A DNA stretch of 64,000 nt from Thermothelomyces thermophilus ATCC 42464 (lineage: Eukaryota; Ascomycota; Sordariomycetes; Sordariales; Chaetomiaceae). Below, piece by piece: positions 1-12,656 of the stretch. Each line of letters opens with the position of its first letter. Position 1 is the first letter of the stretch. The notes beneath the pieces are model-generated. The model made no database searches and was not told the origin of the DNA. It saw only the letters and a program-made list of their open reading frames with translations. The stretch is taken from positions 186,001-250,000 of the forward strand of contig NC_016477.1 of the NCBI RefSeq assembly GCF_000226095.1, written 5' to 3'. The translations under genes were made by a program, and so were the position numbers.

Positions 1-253
1 TAGTTTGTCTCGATTAATAAACATTACATTGCTTGCAAATCGTCAGATGCAAATGTGCTCATAGCCCAAATCACGAGCTGTCCCTCTATCCCTTCGCTGA
101 CGCTGCTGATGCCTCCCAAGATCCCAAGAACGCCACCTATCATGCAACCCCTTCCAACCGCTGGACATTGTGATTGACCCCCATCCGAAGTAGACACGTA
201 CGACCGACCCATCCCCCCACTGCGGCATATTGTTTTTTTTTTTTCTTTTTTTT

Positions 254-1117
254 TCACTCCCTGGTGCTCCTGAATTTGGAATTGACTTGCCGTGCCCATT
301 CTTCATCCTCCTTCCTGCCACCCAGCCAATACCCTCTGCCGACGGAGACCATTGCTCGTCCCAGCTTACCCTTCCATCCCTCGCCAAGGGGCGCTCCAAG
401 GGCAAAGGGGTCGGGCGACACGTCCGCGATCTCTTCCGACTCGCCCATGTGCTCGTCCACGAACCGCAGCAGCACCATCCGCGCGTATGCCGCGATCACC
501 AGGCTGAAGTACACCCGGACGAGCGTGAAGGCGACCACGAGGACCAGGCTCGCCGCGGTGTCGTGCGCTCCCGTCCCGGCCTCGGCCTGGGCCGCCTGGC
601 CGGCATCCAGCTGCACCTCCCCGTTGCTCGGCGACGCGGCCGCATCTCCCGGAGCCGCGCCGGCGGGGCCCTTGGGGTCGTGGATGTCTGCGCAGTACCA
701 GCTGGTCGCGAAAGCGGCGGTGTAGGCGGCGCTGACGAGCGAGTCGACGGCGTACACCCACGCGAGGGCGAGGTTGTGGAGGGGGCTCTGGGTGCGGATG
801 TGCGGGACGCAGACGGCCAGCGTGGCGAGCACGAAGAGCGAGCACAGGTAGGCCGTTACCTGCAGCGCCGAGAGCGAGTAGCCCGTGAAGAGCGTGAGGA
901 CGCCGTAGACGGCCGTCGCCTTATTAAAGACGAGCGCGATCGAGATCAGCTCGGTGCCAGTTTGAAGCGACATGAAGCCGAGAAAGGACTGTTTCATAAG
1001 AAACCTGGTCAGCGAAATCTTGTGATGCAAATTCTTCTCTTAGGAAGCAAGTGGGAGGTTGAAACGCACCTTGGGCCTGGGCAGCCATCGCCAGGATCGC
1101 CTCGACGCTGAGGGCAT
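254..1117 (-). CDS. kei1: Inositol phosphorylceramide synthase regulatory subunit Kei1
   Basis: Two exons: 1117-1070 (16 codons) and 988-254, giving about 260 residues. The intron 1069-989 (81 nt) runs GTGCGT to ACAG with a GCTGAC branch site, and splicing joins PRPK to SFLGFMSLQTG. That N-terminal motif, the string of hydrophobic segments and the IRTQSP and WVYAVDS stretches are typical of the Kei1 family. From family knowledge, Kei1 is a Golgi membrane subunit needed for activity and placement of the Aur1 catalytic subunit, which moves inositol phosphate onto ceramide. A Ser/Ala/Gly-rich insert lies mid-protein, between two membrane segments. The C-terminus (GRGYWLGG then a charged tail) also fits. 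An in-frame ATG at 1030 lies inside the intron, so the ORF that starts there is not the real N-terminus. A pyrimidine-rich tract (about 232-254 on the plus strand) follows the stop. Confidence 0.88.
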
Positions 1118-3219
1118 ATTGCGGGTTTATTTTCGCCGGTGTCTAGGACTGTTGTTGTGGATGTTTTGAAGATCGAACCATCTCAATCGCTGGTTTGAAG
1201 GTGTCTTGTTTTCCCAAAGGACCCCGAGAGACCCGTCAACCTTCTGGCGGTGGGCGGTGGTGGAGTCGACTGAGACGCTGGCCATCAGGTCATCGGATGC
1301 ATCGGCACAAACACAGGTCAACCCCAAAAAGGGCTGGCTGTTGGTGGCTAACCAATTTTGCAAGCACATGCGGGCACGGCATTGGCTGCCCCTGGGGCTC
1401 CACTCCATGGCCAAAACCTTGTCTCAGCTCAACACCAGCCATTTTTGGTCGGCACTCACCTGACGCAACAGCCAGCGGCAAACTCCTTAGAGGTCCAATT
1501 GGCCAAACATCTTGACGGCACTCACCTCAGTGACATCAGATGTCATTCAGTAGTCATGTTAATGGAAAGACGCACTGGCGAAATTTTGCGCTTTCGACAC
1601 CACTTTGGTTGGTACAGCACTTTGCCGATGCTCTCTCAGTATTGACTCGGATGCGTTATATAGTAACTAGAGTTTAAGTACGTCCGTCCTCCGTAAGGTA
1701 CCTGCTCACTCTACACTATAGGCGAGAAATTAGTCCCCCCCCCCCCCCAAATCAGGCAACGTTTAGTCTTGGCAGATAACAACCTCTAGTGTAAGTAGTT
1801 TACGGATGTAGTTACTCCGTACTGCGTACGGAATACATTAACATCGGTGCGTTCATTTTTCGATCTTGTATATAGGTAACATTATGTATGTAGCTCCACA
1901 CGGAGTCTTCAATGCTGCGTGATGAATGACCTCTTCAAACAGCTCATATCCATCCTACCGTGTTGCCCATTGGTTTGTTCACACTCAACGACTACCTTGT
2001 CCACATTGGACGCTCAGAGCTTGTTGCACGGCATCACTATCTCGGGAACCAGACCTTTCGGTGGGTGATATTGCAACCAGAGGGGAACAGGTGGGGCAGT
2101 CGTTCTGTTTTCAACAAGCGCCAGAAGCACGGGAATCCTCTGGCATCTAATCTGTGCATTGATATGAGTTGTTGCACGAGCGCCACCTAGTGTTCAACGA
2201 TCCAAAGCTAGGAGACAGTCCTTCGTCTTAATCTACAAAAAAATGAGGCGTCAGATCGTTATCTGTGTTTGCATGTTGTTGATTCAATGCCCACTTTTCA
2301 AGAAGCGGCGTTATCACCAAGAAGGATATGAAAACAGTGATATGTTTAGAATGTCCGAGTCAAACTTCGCTAGAACAACAAGCGATGGAGAATATATGCA
2401 TCTTTTGGTATCTCTGTGGGCAAATCGAGAATTCAATTGTCTCCCGCTAGGTTTCAACTTCCTTCTTTGGGCAATATCAGGGGCGAATCCTTCTCGCTGA
2501 AGCTAAACTGGAGGAAAATGACAATTATGAACGACTTAGGAAGTCGACAAAGTGCTCATGATGTCAAGTGAGGCAATTTCGAAAGGCATATAAGAAAATT
2601 TGAGTGAAGTCCCACGCTACCTTAACCAGCTTTGGAGCACTTCAACAGCTGTTTGTCAATCTGCGTTGCGTTCTCCACCGTGTAGTGGTCGTCCTGCTTG
2701 GGTTTGTAGAGGATGAGAAGACAAGACATTGTACTTGGAGGAGACGGCGACGAGGGTAGGGATGTCAAATCCAACCTTTCGGGATGGAGGAGGTGTTGGT
2801 GACAAGCTTAAAAAACAACCTGCCACAGCGAGGTTGTCCATTGGATCTATACCTACGATGCTAAGGGAGCCTTGCGGTTGTCAAGAGCTTCCTCAACGTT
2901 CAAGAACCGAGATGGATGTCGACCTGATGGCATCTCTTCGCCGGTTCGTGGTGCAAGGGACCACTTGCGAACCATGCCACCGTAAGTACCGCACTCCCGT
3001 AGCTGTCACCATCGATAGGTCGTCAACAGGAGGAAGGAAAGACAGCTGACCATGGAGGATCCGTGGAAAGATGGCATCTGTTCCCTCCTAGGACTTTCGC
3101 AACACCGAGTTAGAGATTTCGAAAATCATCTTGTGTTGTTGAGCAATCCAACCATCCAGTATTCTAACTGTGTTTATCATGCTATCTCTGTGGCATTGTT
3201 GTATTGGATCAAGATCCAG
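1118..3219. other. Intergenic region without a recognisable gene
   Basis: Short open frames occur on both strands, but none has a recognisable domain, consistent codon bias or plausible splice structure. The only feature I note is a 14-base C run at 1735-1748. The interval is the upstream region of kei1 (starts at 1117, minus) and the downstream region of the small minus-strand gene that ends at 3220. Confidence 0.55.
1735..1748. repeat. Poly-C run
   Basis: Fourteen consecutive C residues in the intergenic region, a mononucleotide tract. No function is suggested. Confidence 0.9.
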
Positions 3220-3543
3220 TCAGGTAGGCTTGAAGCCCAACCTCTCAAAGTTCCTCCTGAGGGTCGTGTTTGTCCTCTTGGCTGCCTTCTCGAGGGGAAG
3301 ACCGTGTTCAATCCTCTTGACAGTCCGCTCAACCGGCGGCGATATGCGCTGGATGCCCCTTTCAACGGGGTTCCTGAAAAAGGTGATGTTGCGCTCCCAG
3401 CTGGGAGCCCACTTGACGGTTTGACGAGACAGACGCTCCTCGGCGCCGGGGGCCATCAGGTAGAAAGGCGCAAACCCGGTGACGCCAGCAGCGCCCATGC
3501 AGAAGACCTCGGTTTTCGTAGCAGCGGGAATGCGAACAGGCAT
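3220..3543 (-). CDS. Conserved small hypothetical protein, possibly mitochondrial
   Basis: A single-exon frame of 107 residues. The start ATG at 3543 is in a good fungal context (GTCAAC before ATG). The sequence is protein-like: a short polar N-terminus (MPVRIPAATKTE), one hydrophobic segment at about residues 13-32 with a GAAGVTGFAPF core, then a basic, amphipathic remainder with repeated PVER motifs (NPVERGIQ, PPVERTVK). I believe similar small proteins occur in other Sordariomycetes, but I cannot name a function. The basic helical character and single hydrophobic segment would fit a mitochondrial membrane protein; that is inference. A plus-strand frame over the same bases (3052-3573) looks like its shadow. 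Introns in the 5' UTR are possible. Confidence 0.6.
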   Translation of the reverse strand: MPVRIPAATKTEVFCMGAAGVTGFAPFYLMAPGAEERLSRQTVKWAPSWERNITFFRNPVERGIQRISPPVERTVKRIEHGLPLEKAAKRTNTTLRRNFERLGFKPT

Positions 3544-5646
3544 GTTGACGGTAGATGGAGTTATAACAGGTAATATGGTGCTGTTGACTGGCAGCTGTTA
3601 GATGATCAGTTCTTCTCGAGTTGACGAGGCATCGATGGTTATGGACCACAAAACGGGCGAGCAGCAAGAAGTGGCAACGTGCGGGGTATGCTTAGGAGCA
3701 GGGACATGGAGGCAACATGCCCAAACAATAACAGTGTTTGCGTACCTTGCAAACAGCTGTGCCGCCGCAGTACTCGACTTTGTTTCTTCGAAGCCCGAAG
3801 AAAATTGAACTTTGGAAGATGGCCGGTGATGAACGGCAGAAGTCTGGATGTTTGGCTGTTGATTGATGGCAGCAGCAATGTTCTTGGGGATGTTGGTGTG
3901 TTGCACAAGGAGGAGAAGCTGGAGAAAGAGGGCACGCCTGTCCCTTTATTCTTGGATGGCCAACTCGGGCAGGCACTACCCGACACAGATGGGCTGGAAC
4001 ATACAGCTCCGCCAGCTGTCGGACAACTGAAGAAAGACAATCGGTTTGCCTCTTCAAGAACCAAGAGTCGCGTTCATCTGCAAGGGGGCGTCTTCCGCCA
4101 GCGCCTCGAATCACACCCCAGCGGCCAGAAGCGGAGCGGGGTAACCGTCGTCGTATTACCCAGCGCCAATCATGGCCGGGAGTGGACGTCAGCGTGCAAT
4201 CACACCTCTTCCGTCTGCGGTCAAGCTTGGTCCTTCTTCCCTGACTCGAAACCAGACATGGCGCCATGTCGGTGGCACATCCAAAGAGGGAAGCGGAAGA
4301 ATGGGCACTTGCTGCCAGGGTGTCCCCGTCCCTTTGCTTTGAATCAATTGATTCCTTCACCCCGTGGACCATGCGGTACAACCTCGCTTTGTTTCAAGTT
4401 ACAATCTCATCACATCGTCGACCAAAAGCTTAATCTTCCATGTTGATATCAAGCTCGACTTCAGGGTCGCTTCATTGATGCGCGCTAGTGTGTTGGTAAA
4501 GGAACTGGTGGACCCGATCGTTTGTGAAGCTCCACTTCCCCAGACTCCACCCCCGCGATGAAGTGGATCTGGTGGAGTGCGAAAGCTTGAGACGCCGCTC
4601 CGTTGGACGTTTTGCTCGCGTGCGCATGGCTTGAGTCCTTAGCGTATTTGAAGCTCAACGGCGATGTTCATACAGTTGCGTGACACTATTCTAGCTGTTT
4701 CTGCAGCTTAACATAGCCATGTTGGGATTTTTAGCATCTTCCGTCGAATGGTCCTAGCTGCCCGGGGCCACATAACGCCCGGAGCTGATTCGATTGGACT
4801 GCTTGGAAACACGACTCCAACTTCTGGGGAAGAGGAACAAACCACTCCAGCCACAATGGCACCGCAATCAGATAGAATAAGACTCATGCGATCTCAACAC
4901 ACTAAGCATCTCAAGCCTTATTTCTCGTTCCCTGCCTTGTCTGTTACAAAATGCCTACCTCGATATATGAACAACCTTGAATCAATGTCGCGAGAGCCCA
5001 GCTGCCTACAACATGAACAAGGGGTGTGTTCTTGGCATTTGAGGTCTGCGAAGAGTGAGAGCTGCCTCAAATGCGGCCACATTTATTAACCGGTGAAGTT
5101 CAGGATCAGAGGAATGCGAACCTGATGGGAACAAGGACTCACCATTAGAACTGCTATCTGGTAATTGACTGAATCTGTTTACGCCAATTAGTTTTCTCTT
5201 TGTTGATGAACTCGCAATGTGCGAGTGTTACGGCAGCGGAAAGTGATCCCACGATACATTTTCCGGTGTATATACAGTTTGGAAATGTGTCATTGGGAAC
5301 GGCAGCCACATTGCCAGATTTATTGCGTACCGTCGAGACGGGATTGAGGCTTTCCGGCTTGAGCCTCTGCGGACTCGTCTCTTCAAGTGTGATTCAACTC
5401 TCGAGAACAATTTGACGAGACGAGTGAACTAGTGTATACCCTAACCCTGGGATGCGAGCGATTGCAGGAGATAAGCGGTGGGGTGCCAACCTCCCCCCAC
5501 TTTACTTGCACCTAAACGCAAAGGCGGTCAATTTTTTTCGGAACATCAAGGCCTGCAGCAACCCCATTTTCAGGCTGTGCAGTTGACGACAAAACCCCAA
5601 ACACCTCGACAGCCCTCGAAGTCGACTGCCGGTCCCCAGCAGAAAG
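3544..5646. other. Intergenic region without a recognisable gene
   Basis: Overlapping open frames of 100-255 codons exist on both strands between about 3600 and 4450. None has a domain I recognise, and the opposite strand is equally open, as expected in moderately GC-rich non-coding DNA. The last several hundred bases are the rlp24 promoter and 5' leader. Confidence 0.5.
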
Positions 5647-6393
5647 ATGCGTGTCGAGAACTGCTTCTTTTGCGGGAGGCCCGCGTGGCCCAGCAAGGGC
5701 ATTACATTCATGAGAAATGACGGTTTGTCCTTCCCAGCGGGCCCGATTGCACGAGAGAGACGGAGGACGCTAACTTTGCTCTCTCTCTCCCAAGGCAAAT
5801 CCTTCCGCTTCTGCCGTTCCAAGTGCCACAAGAACTTCAAGATGAAACGCAATCCCCGCAAGCTCAAGTGGACCAAGGCGTACCGCAAGAACGCGGGCAA
5901 GGAGATGGTGGTGGACAGCACGCTTCAGTTCGCGGCCCGGCGCAACGTCCCGGTCCGCTACGACCGCGAGCTCTGGGCCAAGACGCTCAAGGCCATGGAG
6001 CGCATCAGCGAGATCCGCGCGCGCCGCGAGCGCATGTTCTACAAGAAGCGCATGGCCGGCAAGCGCGCCCGCGAGGTCGCCGCCGCCCGCAAGCTCGTCG
6101 CCGAGAACGAGCACCTGCTGCCCCGCCTGCGCGGCAGCGAGAAGAGGCGGCTGGCCGAGCTGGCGGCCGAGCGGGGCGTCGATGTCGAGGAGCTCGAGCG
6201 CGAGGAGCTGGCCAAGCTGCGCACCAGCAAGAAGACCAAGGCGTTTGGCGGCGAGGTGCGCAGGCTCAGGGTGCGGACGGACGGTGGGGTCGAGGAGATC
6301 ACCGAGTCGGCGGCTGGTCATATGCACGAGGACGTGGACGACGACGACGACGCGGACGACGACGATAACGACGACGGGATGGATACCGACTGA
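5647..6393 (+). CDS. rlp24: Ribosome biogenesis protein Rlp24 (eL24-like)
   Basis: Exons 5647-5722 and 5795-6393, about 224 residues. The intron 5723-5794 (72 nt, GTTTGT to CAAG, GCTAAC branch site) joins FMRND to GKSFRFC. The N-terminal eL24-type zinc ribbon has Cys6, Cys9, Cys32 and Cys36 (ENCFFC and FCRSKC), followed by the conserved [17 protein letters not shown] and [14 protein letters not shown] stretches. A basic coiled-coil region comes next, and an Asp-rich tail ends the protein. From family knowledge, Rlp24 occupies the eL24 site on pre-60S particles and recruits the AAA ATPase Drg1/Afg2 through its C-terminus before being replaced by eL24 in the cytoplasm. The intron is divisible by three and has no stop, so an unspliced message would encode a 24-residue insertion in the zinc ribbon. 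The protein is longer than the yeast one, mainly in the acidic tail. Confidence 0.93.
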   Translation: MRVENCFFCGRPAWPSKGITFMRNDGLSFPAGPIARERRRTLTLLSLSQGKSFRFCRSKCHKNFKMKRNPRKLKWTKAYRKNAGKEMVVDSTLQFAARRNVPVRYDRELWAKTLKAMERISEIRARRERMFYKKRMAGKRAREVAAARKLVAENEHLLPRLRGSEKRRLAELAAERGVDVEELEREELAKLRTSKKTKAFGGEVRRLRVRTDGGVEEITESAAGHMHEDVDDDDDADDDDNDDGMDTD

Positions 6394-7137
6394 GGAGATT
6401 TCTACCATCGATGCCGACACTCCGCGGCGCCGTTTACCGGTCCATCTCTACCTTGCTTCCCTTGGGTCCAGATACCGCCACGGTAACAGACACCGTTGTC
6501 ACCCCGTATTTGGTGATACCAGGTTTTTAATGATTGGCAACCGTTGCCGATCATCGCTTTCGGACTCGCCAGGGGAAAGAAACAGCTTTGAAGGGCTCAA
6601 CTTCTGCGAGTTTCCCCTAGTTTTAGTGGTCCCCACGTCGTTGACCCGTTGTGTGCCACTCATAGACACCATTGGTTGGGAAATTGGCGAAATTGGCGTT
6701 AATGGAGGATAGTTGTTACAGCCACGACTTGTGATCAGCTACGCATGCTTGATACTCCTGGGGGCTAAGATCGAGGACGGCAAGAAAAACGTTGGCTACT
6801 TATACTCGGGCGGACCGGTGATTGTGAGATTCTGTTTTGTTCTCGGGTTTTGTGACGCCTGGAGCGAGAGCCAAATGCTGCTGCCGGCTTTCCTTCTCGC
6901 CCCAGGAATACAGGATGCGGTGTGCGCGTGCACATGGAACTTTAGAAACAGAGGTTTATTGAGTACATATTATTAGATTCATGTAACGCTGATGCAAACG
7001 CACCCGCCACATCCCCTTTCTGCTCTGCCATCTTCACGGTGGCCGACGGAAGTCTTAACTCCAGCGGAAGCAGACATCTCCGTCTTGACCTCTCCCATCT
7101 ATGAACTTCCCCCATCTCCCGAACAAACACGTCCAAT
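6394..7137. other. Convergent intergenic region, 3' ends of rlp24 and ypt6
   Basis: No gene is recognised. The region lies between two convergent stops (6393 plus, 7138 minus) and should hold both 3' UTRs. The short plus-strand frames are not protein-like. Confidence 0.6.
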
Positions 7138-8065
<928 letters not shown>

Positions 8066-8676
8066 GTTGGTGATCGACCGGGGTTGGAGACGGGCTCGTT
8101 GGGTGTTGCTGTTCTCGAGAATGCGCCGAGGGGTTCCGAGGCGGCGATGAACGGCGCGGAAACAGTGTGATGCTGGTGGTACTTTCTATGCTGTGTCTGG
8201 TTTGGTATTGATCTCCAGGGCCGACTATCCTCTTGCACTGGCCGGCGCAAGGTATGCTCAAAGTATTTGGGGCGGAAATCGATCGGTATTTGGCGGACGA
8301 GCTGGCACCTGGCGGGCAGTTCGCGTGGCTCCAGCGCCCTCAAAAAGGGGTGCCTGGCTGGCGACGCGAGTATTGGGTTGCCGCCATGGCTGCCAGCTGC
8401 CAATGAACGAGACTGCCCCGGCACAGCTGGGTCGTCGCCACTGGCACGGACGGGGTGGGTTAGTGCAAAGTGAGGAGTTACACTAAAGTTAATGGATCTG
8501 ATCTGTTTTGCAGCCCAGCTTATCTTATCGGTCCCTATCCGCTCGAAATTTTGAGGGTGACCCCACAGCATTGCTTGCTGCTCAGGCGCACGACAGCAAC
8601 TCCGTTCCGGCACGACAAACATTCGAGGACAGGAAAGTCCAAACATTGCCGGTTTCGGTGTTCCTCAGCAGCCAAA
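8066..8676. promoter_or_regulatory. Divergent intergenic region between ypt6 and nop53
   Basis: The 611 bp between two divergently transcribed housekeeping genes must hold both promoters and 5' leaders. I do not see a clear TATA box for either gene. The frames crossing this interval are not protein-like and read through the starts of the real genes. Confidence 0.5.
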
Positions 8677-10040
8677 ATGCCCGTTTTAAAAGCTCCTTCG
8701 GGGAATCCGGACGCCCCTCAACAGCACAAGCAACCGTCCAGGAAAGGCAAGAAGGCCTGGCGCAAAAATGTCGATATTTCCGAGGTGCAACAGGGTCTCG
8801 AGGAGCTCAACGACCAGATAATCAAGGGGTACGCTTTGAGCGACGGATGAGCAAAGCAATGGCCTAACTGGTTCGCAGGGGTGTCATCGCTGAGAAGGAC
8901 TCGTCGGAACTCTTTACCATCGATGTGGAAGGCGACCCAGAGCTTCCGAAACGGTTCCCGAAGCACATCAAAAAGGGGCTGAAGGCGGACGAAATCATCG
9001 CGCAGCGGTCGGCAATACCAGCCGTGCCAATGCGCAAGCGGTCGGGCGACAAGACCACAGACGGCATTGTTCCCGTTAAGAGGCAACGGACTACCTATGT
9101 CACACACAAAGAGCTTGCACGGATCAAGAAGGTTGCCGATGGACACCACGAGTCGACGGTCACGGTCGAAGATGCAACTTACGACCCCTGGGCGCAGCCG
9201 GAAGAAGAGCCAAAGAAAGAGGATCAGCTCTTTTTACCCAAGGTCGAAAAGATAAAGAAGCCGAAGACGTTGGAGCAACGGCCCATCTCGCTGGCGGCTA
9301 GCGGCAAGCCAGTTCCAGCGGTACCGAAACCCAAGGGAGGGCACAGTTACAATCCCACCTTCACCGATTATCAGGAGCGGCTGATCGAGGAGAGCGAGAA
9401 GGCCGTGGAGGCAGAGCGTAAGCGGCTGGAGGCTCTCGAGGCCGAGCGCATCAAGATGGAGGCGGCGGCGCGGTCAGCGGCAGAGGCAGAAGCAGCGGAG
9501 GCGCGGGCTGAGCTCTCAGAGTGGGAGGATGACTCTTCTTGGGAAGGGTTCGAGAGCGCGGCTGAGGAGGCGGTCGTCAAGGCCAAGAAGCCACGGCGCA
9601 AGACACAAGCCGAGAGGAACAGGATCAAGCGGCGCAAGGAGGAGGAGCGGAGACTGAAACACGAAGCGGCGATGAAGCGGAAGAGGGCCCAAGAAGACCG
9701 CATCAAGCAGATTGTGCGCGAGGTGGAGGAGAAGGAGCGCCAGAGGGCGCTGGAGAAGATCGAGATGAGCGACCCCAGCGAAGAGGAGACGGACGACGTT
9801 GAGCTGCGGCGGAAGAAACTGGGCAAGATCAAGCTCCCGGAGAAAGACTTGGAGCTGGTGTTGCCCGACGAGCTGCAAGATTCTCTTCGGTTGCTCAAGC
9901 CTGAGGGCAACCTGCTGAAGGACCGGTACCGCAGCATGCTGATCAGGGGAAAGGTGGAGGCGCGGAGGAAGATTCCGTTCAGGAAGCAGGCCAAGACCAA
10001 GGTCACAGAGAAGTGGACGTACAAGGATTTCTCCATCTGA
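8677..10040 (+). CDS. nop53: Ribosome biogenesis protein Nop53
   Basis: Exons 8677-8828 and 8879-10040, 437 residues. The start ATG has a strong context (CCAAAATG). The 50-nt intron (8829-8878, GTACGC to GCAG, CTAAC branch site) joins DQIIK to GGVIAEKDSSELF. Family features are the N-terminal SRKGKKAWRKNVDISEV motif, VEGDPELPKR, a long Glu/Lys/Arg-rich central coiled coil (about residues 220-350) and a basic C-terminus with RGKVEARRKIPFRKQ. From family knowledge, Nop53 (human GLTSCR2/PICT1) sits on late nucleolar pre-60S particles and recruits Mtr4 and the exosome for 7S-to-5.8S rRNA processing. It is close in length to yeast Nop53 (455). Rlp24, 3 kb away, works in the same assembly pathway. 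Confidence 0.92.
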
Positions 10041-12291
10041 GGTGGTTTGCATGGGCAGAAGCGAGAAAATATATGTCTTCTTCTTTGGCCGTTGTTGCCA
10101 CTGGCATATGCACCTGTTAGTTCTTCCACCTTCTCATAACTAACGGACTGGCGCACCAGCATCTCATGGCGGTTTCAGAGCCGTATAGCTGGTGTCCGTC
10201 GTTCAACATCAGTACTCTCTCTTCAAAGAGGTGCTGTCAGGGGCAGAGTGATGCCGTCTCCGAAATAATTAGGTAGCAGTCGTTCCGGGTACCCTTTATC
10301 TCAGTCGACTTCAAAACGAAGTAATTTTTACCTTTGCGTTCCCTTGGTGGCGCTCCTCGTCGTGCCATTCTGGGAAAGCCTTCAATTGATTTAGAGTTTT
10401 AGGTTTAGTTTGACATGGACATGGTTGCGACATGGACCTTCGGACAGTGCCATGCACGCAGGACTCTGTTGGCAACATTCGTCGACGACAGGCGAAGATG
10501 GTCGTGGCAATCTTTACAAGTATTTCGGAGGGTTCTCTCCGGAGTAAGGGGCTTGCCCCAAGCTGGCGGGCTCCGTGGCTAGTACTGTACCTCGCTGAGA
10601 GTTTGCTCTGTCTCCCGCGCCGCGCCCGCAATGATATGAGGCGTTGCCATTGCGCACAGTCAGTCCTCGCGAGGAGAGGAGTGTGGGCGTCCGCCACCGT
10701 CGCTGTCCAGGCTTCGGCCTCGCCATGTCAGCTTAGTTTATCTTTTTTTTTTTTTTTTTTTTTTTTTTTTGCCCCTTTGATACCGACCCGATGCAGCTTG
10801 GTGGTGGCAGCGAGTCGTGACACTGTTACATGAAAAAGGTCACACCAAAGCTTGAAAATCTAACTATTACCTAGATTTCCAGGACAGTCCCGGATGCACT
10901 CGCAACACCGTGGTGACTCAACGAACCACAAATGATCCATAGAGCTTGTTCCAAAAAGAGATGTTTGGAGCAAGCCCGGCCTGATTCTTACACAATGGAG
11001 GTCCGCGGACGAAGAGGCGGTAAAAGTGGAGGATAACTACCAGAGTATGTTACATCGTGTCAGATATTCTCACGTCAGTCTCCATTCTTTATCATCACTT
11101 CTTCCCTGGGATGGCTGCGGAGCTTGCAGGGGCCTGGTACCATTGGGCACAAGGTTGTCCCAAAATGGAGAGTTCCGGGTTCTCTTGCTGCATGTAATAT
11201 TATAGATTTTGGTCCCCAACAGGGACTTAGGTATGACAACACACAACCACCCTTACAATCTCACTCAGCGCAACTTCGGATAACTCAGTTTTTGTCAAAA
11301 GGGCTAAGAAGAGAACAAGAAAAAATAATAAACAAAGAAAAAAACATACAACACTGGGGATTCCCCAGTCGTCACCGACCTGAGTACTAGTCCAGCGGTC
11401 GTCAGTTTAACGAAGGGAGAGCAGACGGGATCCCGTGTTTTCTGGCGCCTATGGTCGTATGTGACAGAAGAATGCTTAGCCGTGATTCATATATCCTGTT
11501 CTAGTTACCTACCATGAGCAGGAAGGTGAGATCCACGGACCGATCACCTGGGACCAGTGCAGTACTGCATACCGTGCTTAGGGAAGAATTACAATGTACT
11601 CTTGATTAGGATTAGGTACATACTAATGAAACGTCGCAGTCGGGTCGGATCCTTATTCTACTAGTTCTTACTCTAGGGTAGGAGTACACTAGTTGGTAGG
11701 GCTGAACTACCACTCTAAATTAATTACCTCCTAAGCACTACTGCGTGATAGGTAGCAACTACAACCCATCACGCAACACAAAACTCGTCTCTGAAAAGCC
11801 CTTGCAGGCTTTTCTTCGACTTGCTCTGTCATCGAGGCTACAGTACTACTGCAAGCTACTCCATAGTTAATTTCGGCCATTTTTCTTCTCCACCGCCCTA
11901 CTTGTTCCCAATGAGAGTAGCTAGGACCGACGAAATCTCATCGTCTTCGGCCCAAGGGGAGTGGGCCGGGCCACGCTTTGGATGCAGACCTTGGACTATC
12001 CCGCGGAGCAGCAGGAGCCCCGGACTCTTACTTGCAGGAACTAGTGTAGTATTTCGTATTCCGTATACGGAGTAGTAATCTGCACTCGAGAGGCTGACCT
12101 GACTGCGATGCCGTTCCGTTCGTCAGTTGGCTAGGCGAGTACAGATCATGTACATAAACAGTCCAAGAGCGCCGTGATCCCGACCTCTCTCTCTCTTTTT
12201 CTTCTCCAGGCCATTCACCTTAATCAACACTTTCAAGCACCGCACAGAACTGGCGTTGCCCCAGCTGCCAACCGCGGCCTTCGAAGAAAAG
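10041..12291. other. Intergenic region, no gene recognised
   Basis: About 2.2 kb without a frame that resembles a protein. It contains a 28-base T run (10743-10770). The stretch from about 11100 to 12100 is moderately AT-rich with many TA steps, but I see no alignable repeat. No tRNA-like cloverleaf was recognised by eye. Confidence 0.5.
10743..10770. repeat. Poly-T run of 28
   Basis: An uninterrupted T tract. It could be the A tail of an old retroposed copy on the minus strand or a simple replication-slippage tract. I see no LINE or SINE body next to it. Confidence 0.85.
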
Positions 12292-12656
12292 ATGCAACTC
12301 ACCACGATCGCGACCTTTGTCTCCCTTGCCGCTCTTGGGGTGGCTCCATCTGTGTTGTCACAGAGCATCCCGATTAGCGCCACAGCCTGCACTCCTGGTG
12401 AGAATCCCTTCCACAGAGCAATCCTGGACATACAATGGAAACGGCAAGTGGAACAAAAAAGGGAGAAGGATATCAAAGTAAGGAACTGATAGTATACCCA
12501 AGCTAACTCGATTACCGTCACATAGGGCAATACGCATGCGGCTACAGAAACGGACAAGACGCTATCTACATTTGCAGCAACGGGCGGCTAGAGTTTGCGG
12601 CCAGTTGCGGTACTGGTCGCTGCGAGTCGATCGCTGGTGTTCCCCACTGCGTATAA
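12292..12656 (+). CDS. Small secreted cysteine-rich protein
   Basis: Exons 12292-12397 and 12526-12656 give 78 residues. The intron 12398-12525 (128 nt, GTGAGA to CATAG, GCTAAC branch site) joins ATACTPG to QYACGYR. Without splicing the frame would run into a lysine-rich tail and stop at 12489. Residues 1 to about 23 form a signal peptide (MQLTTIATFVSLAALG, then a Ser/Gln boundary). The mature part has six cysteines (in ACTPG, YACGY, YICSN, ASCGT, GRCES and PHCV), enough for three disulfides, and ends HCV. This layout is common in fungal small secreted proteins, including candidate effectors and antimicrobial proteins. I cannot assign a specific activity. It is isolated by more than 1.5 kb on each side. 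Confidence 0.72.

Noticed and set aside
230-1111. Long plus-strand frames over kei1
   Set aside because: Composition is Arg/Gly-rich and unrelated to any domain. The minus strand encodes the recognisable Kei1 protein.
3679-4446. 255-codon plus-strand and 229-codon minus-strand frames
   Set aside because: They overlap each other, have no domain, signal or splice support, and codon use is not biased towards either strand.
5770-6420. Minus-strand 216-codon frame over rlp24
   Set aside because: Leu/Ala/Val-rich complement of a GC-rich coding region.
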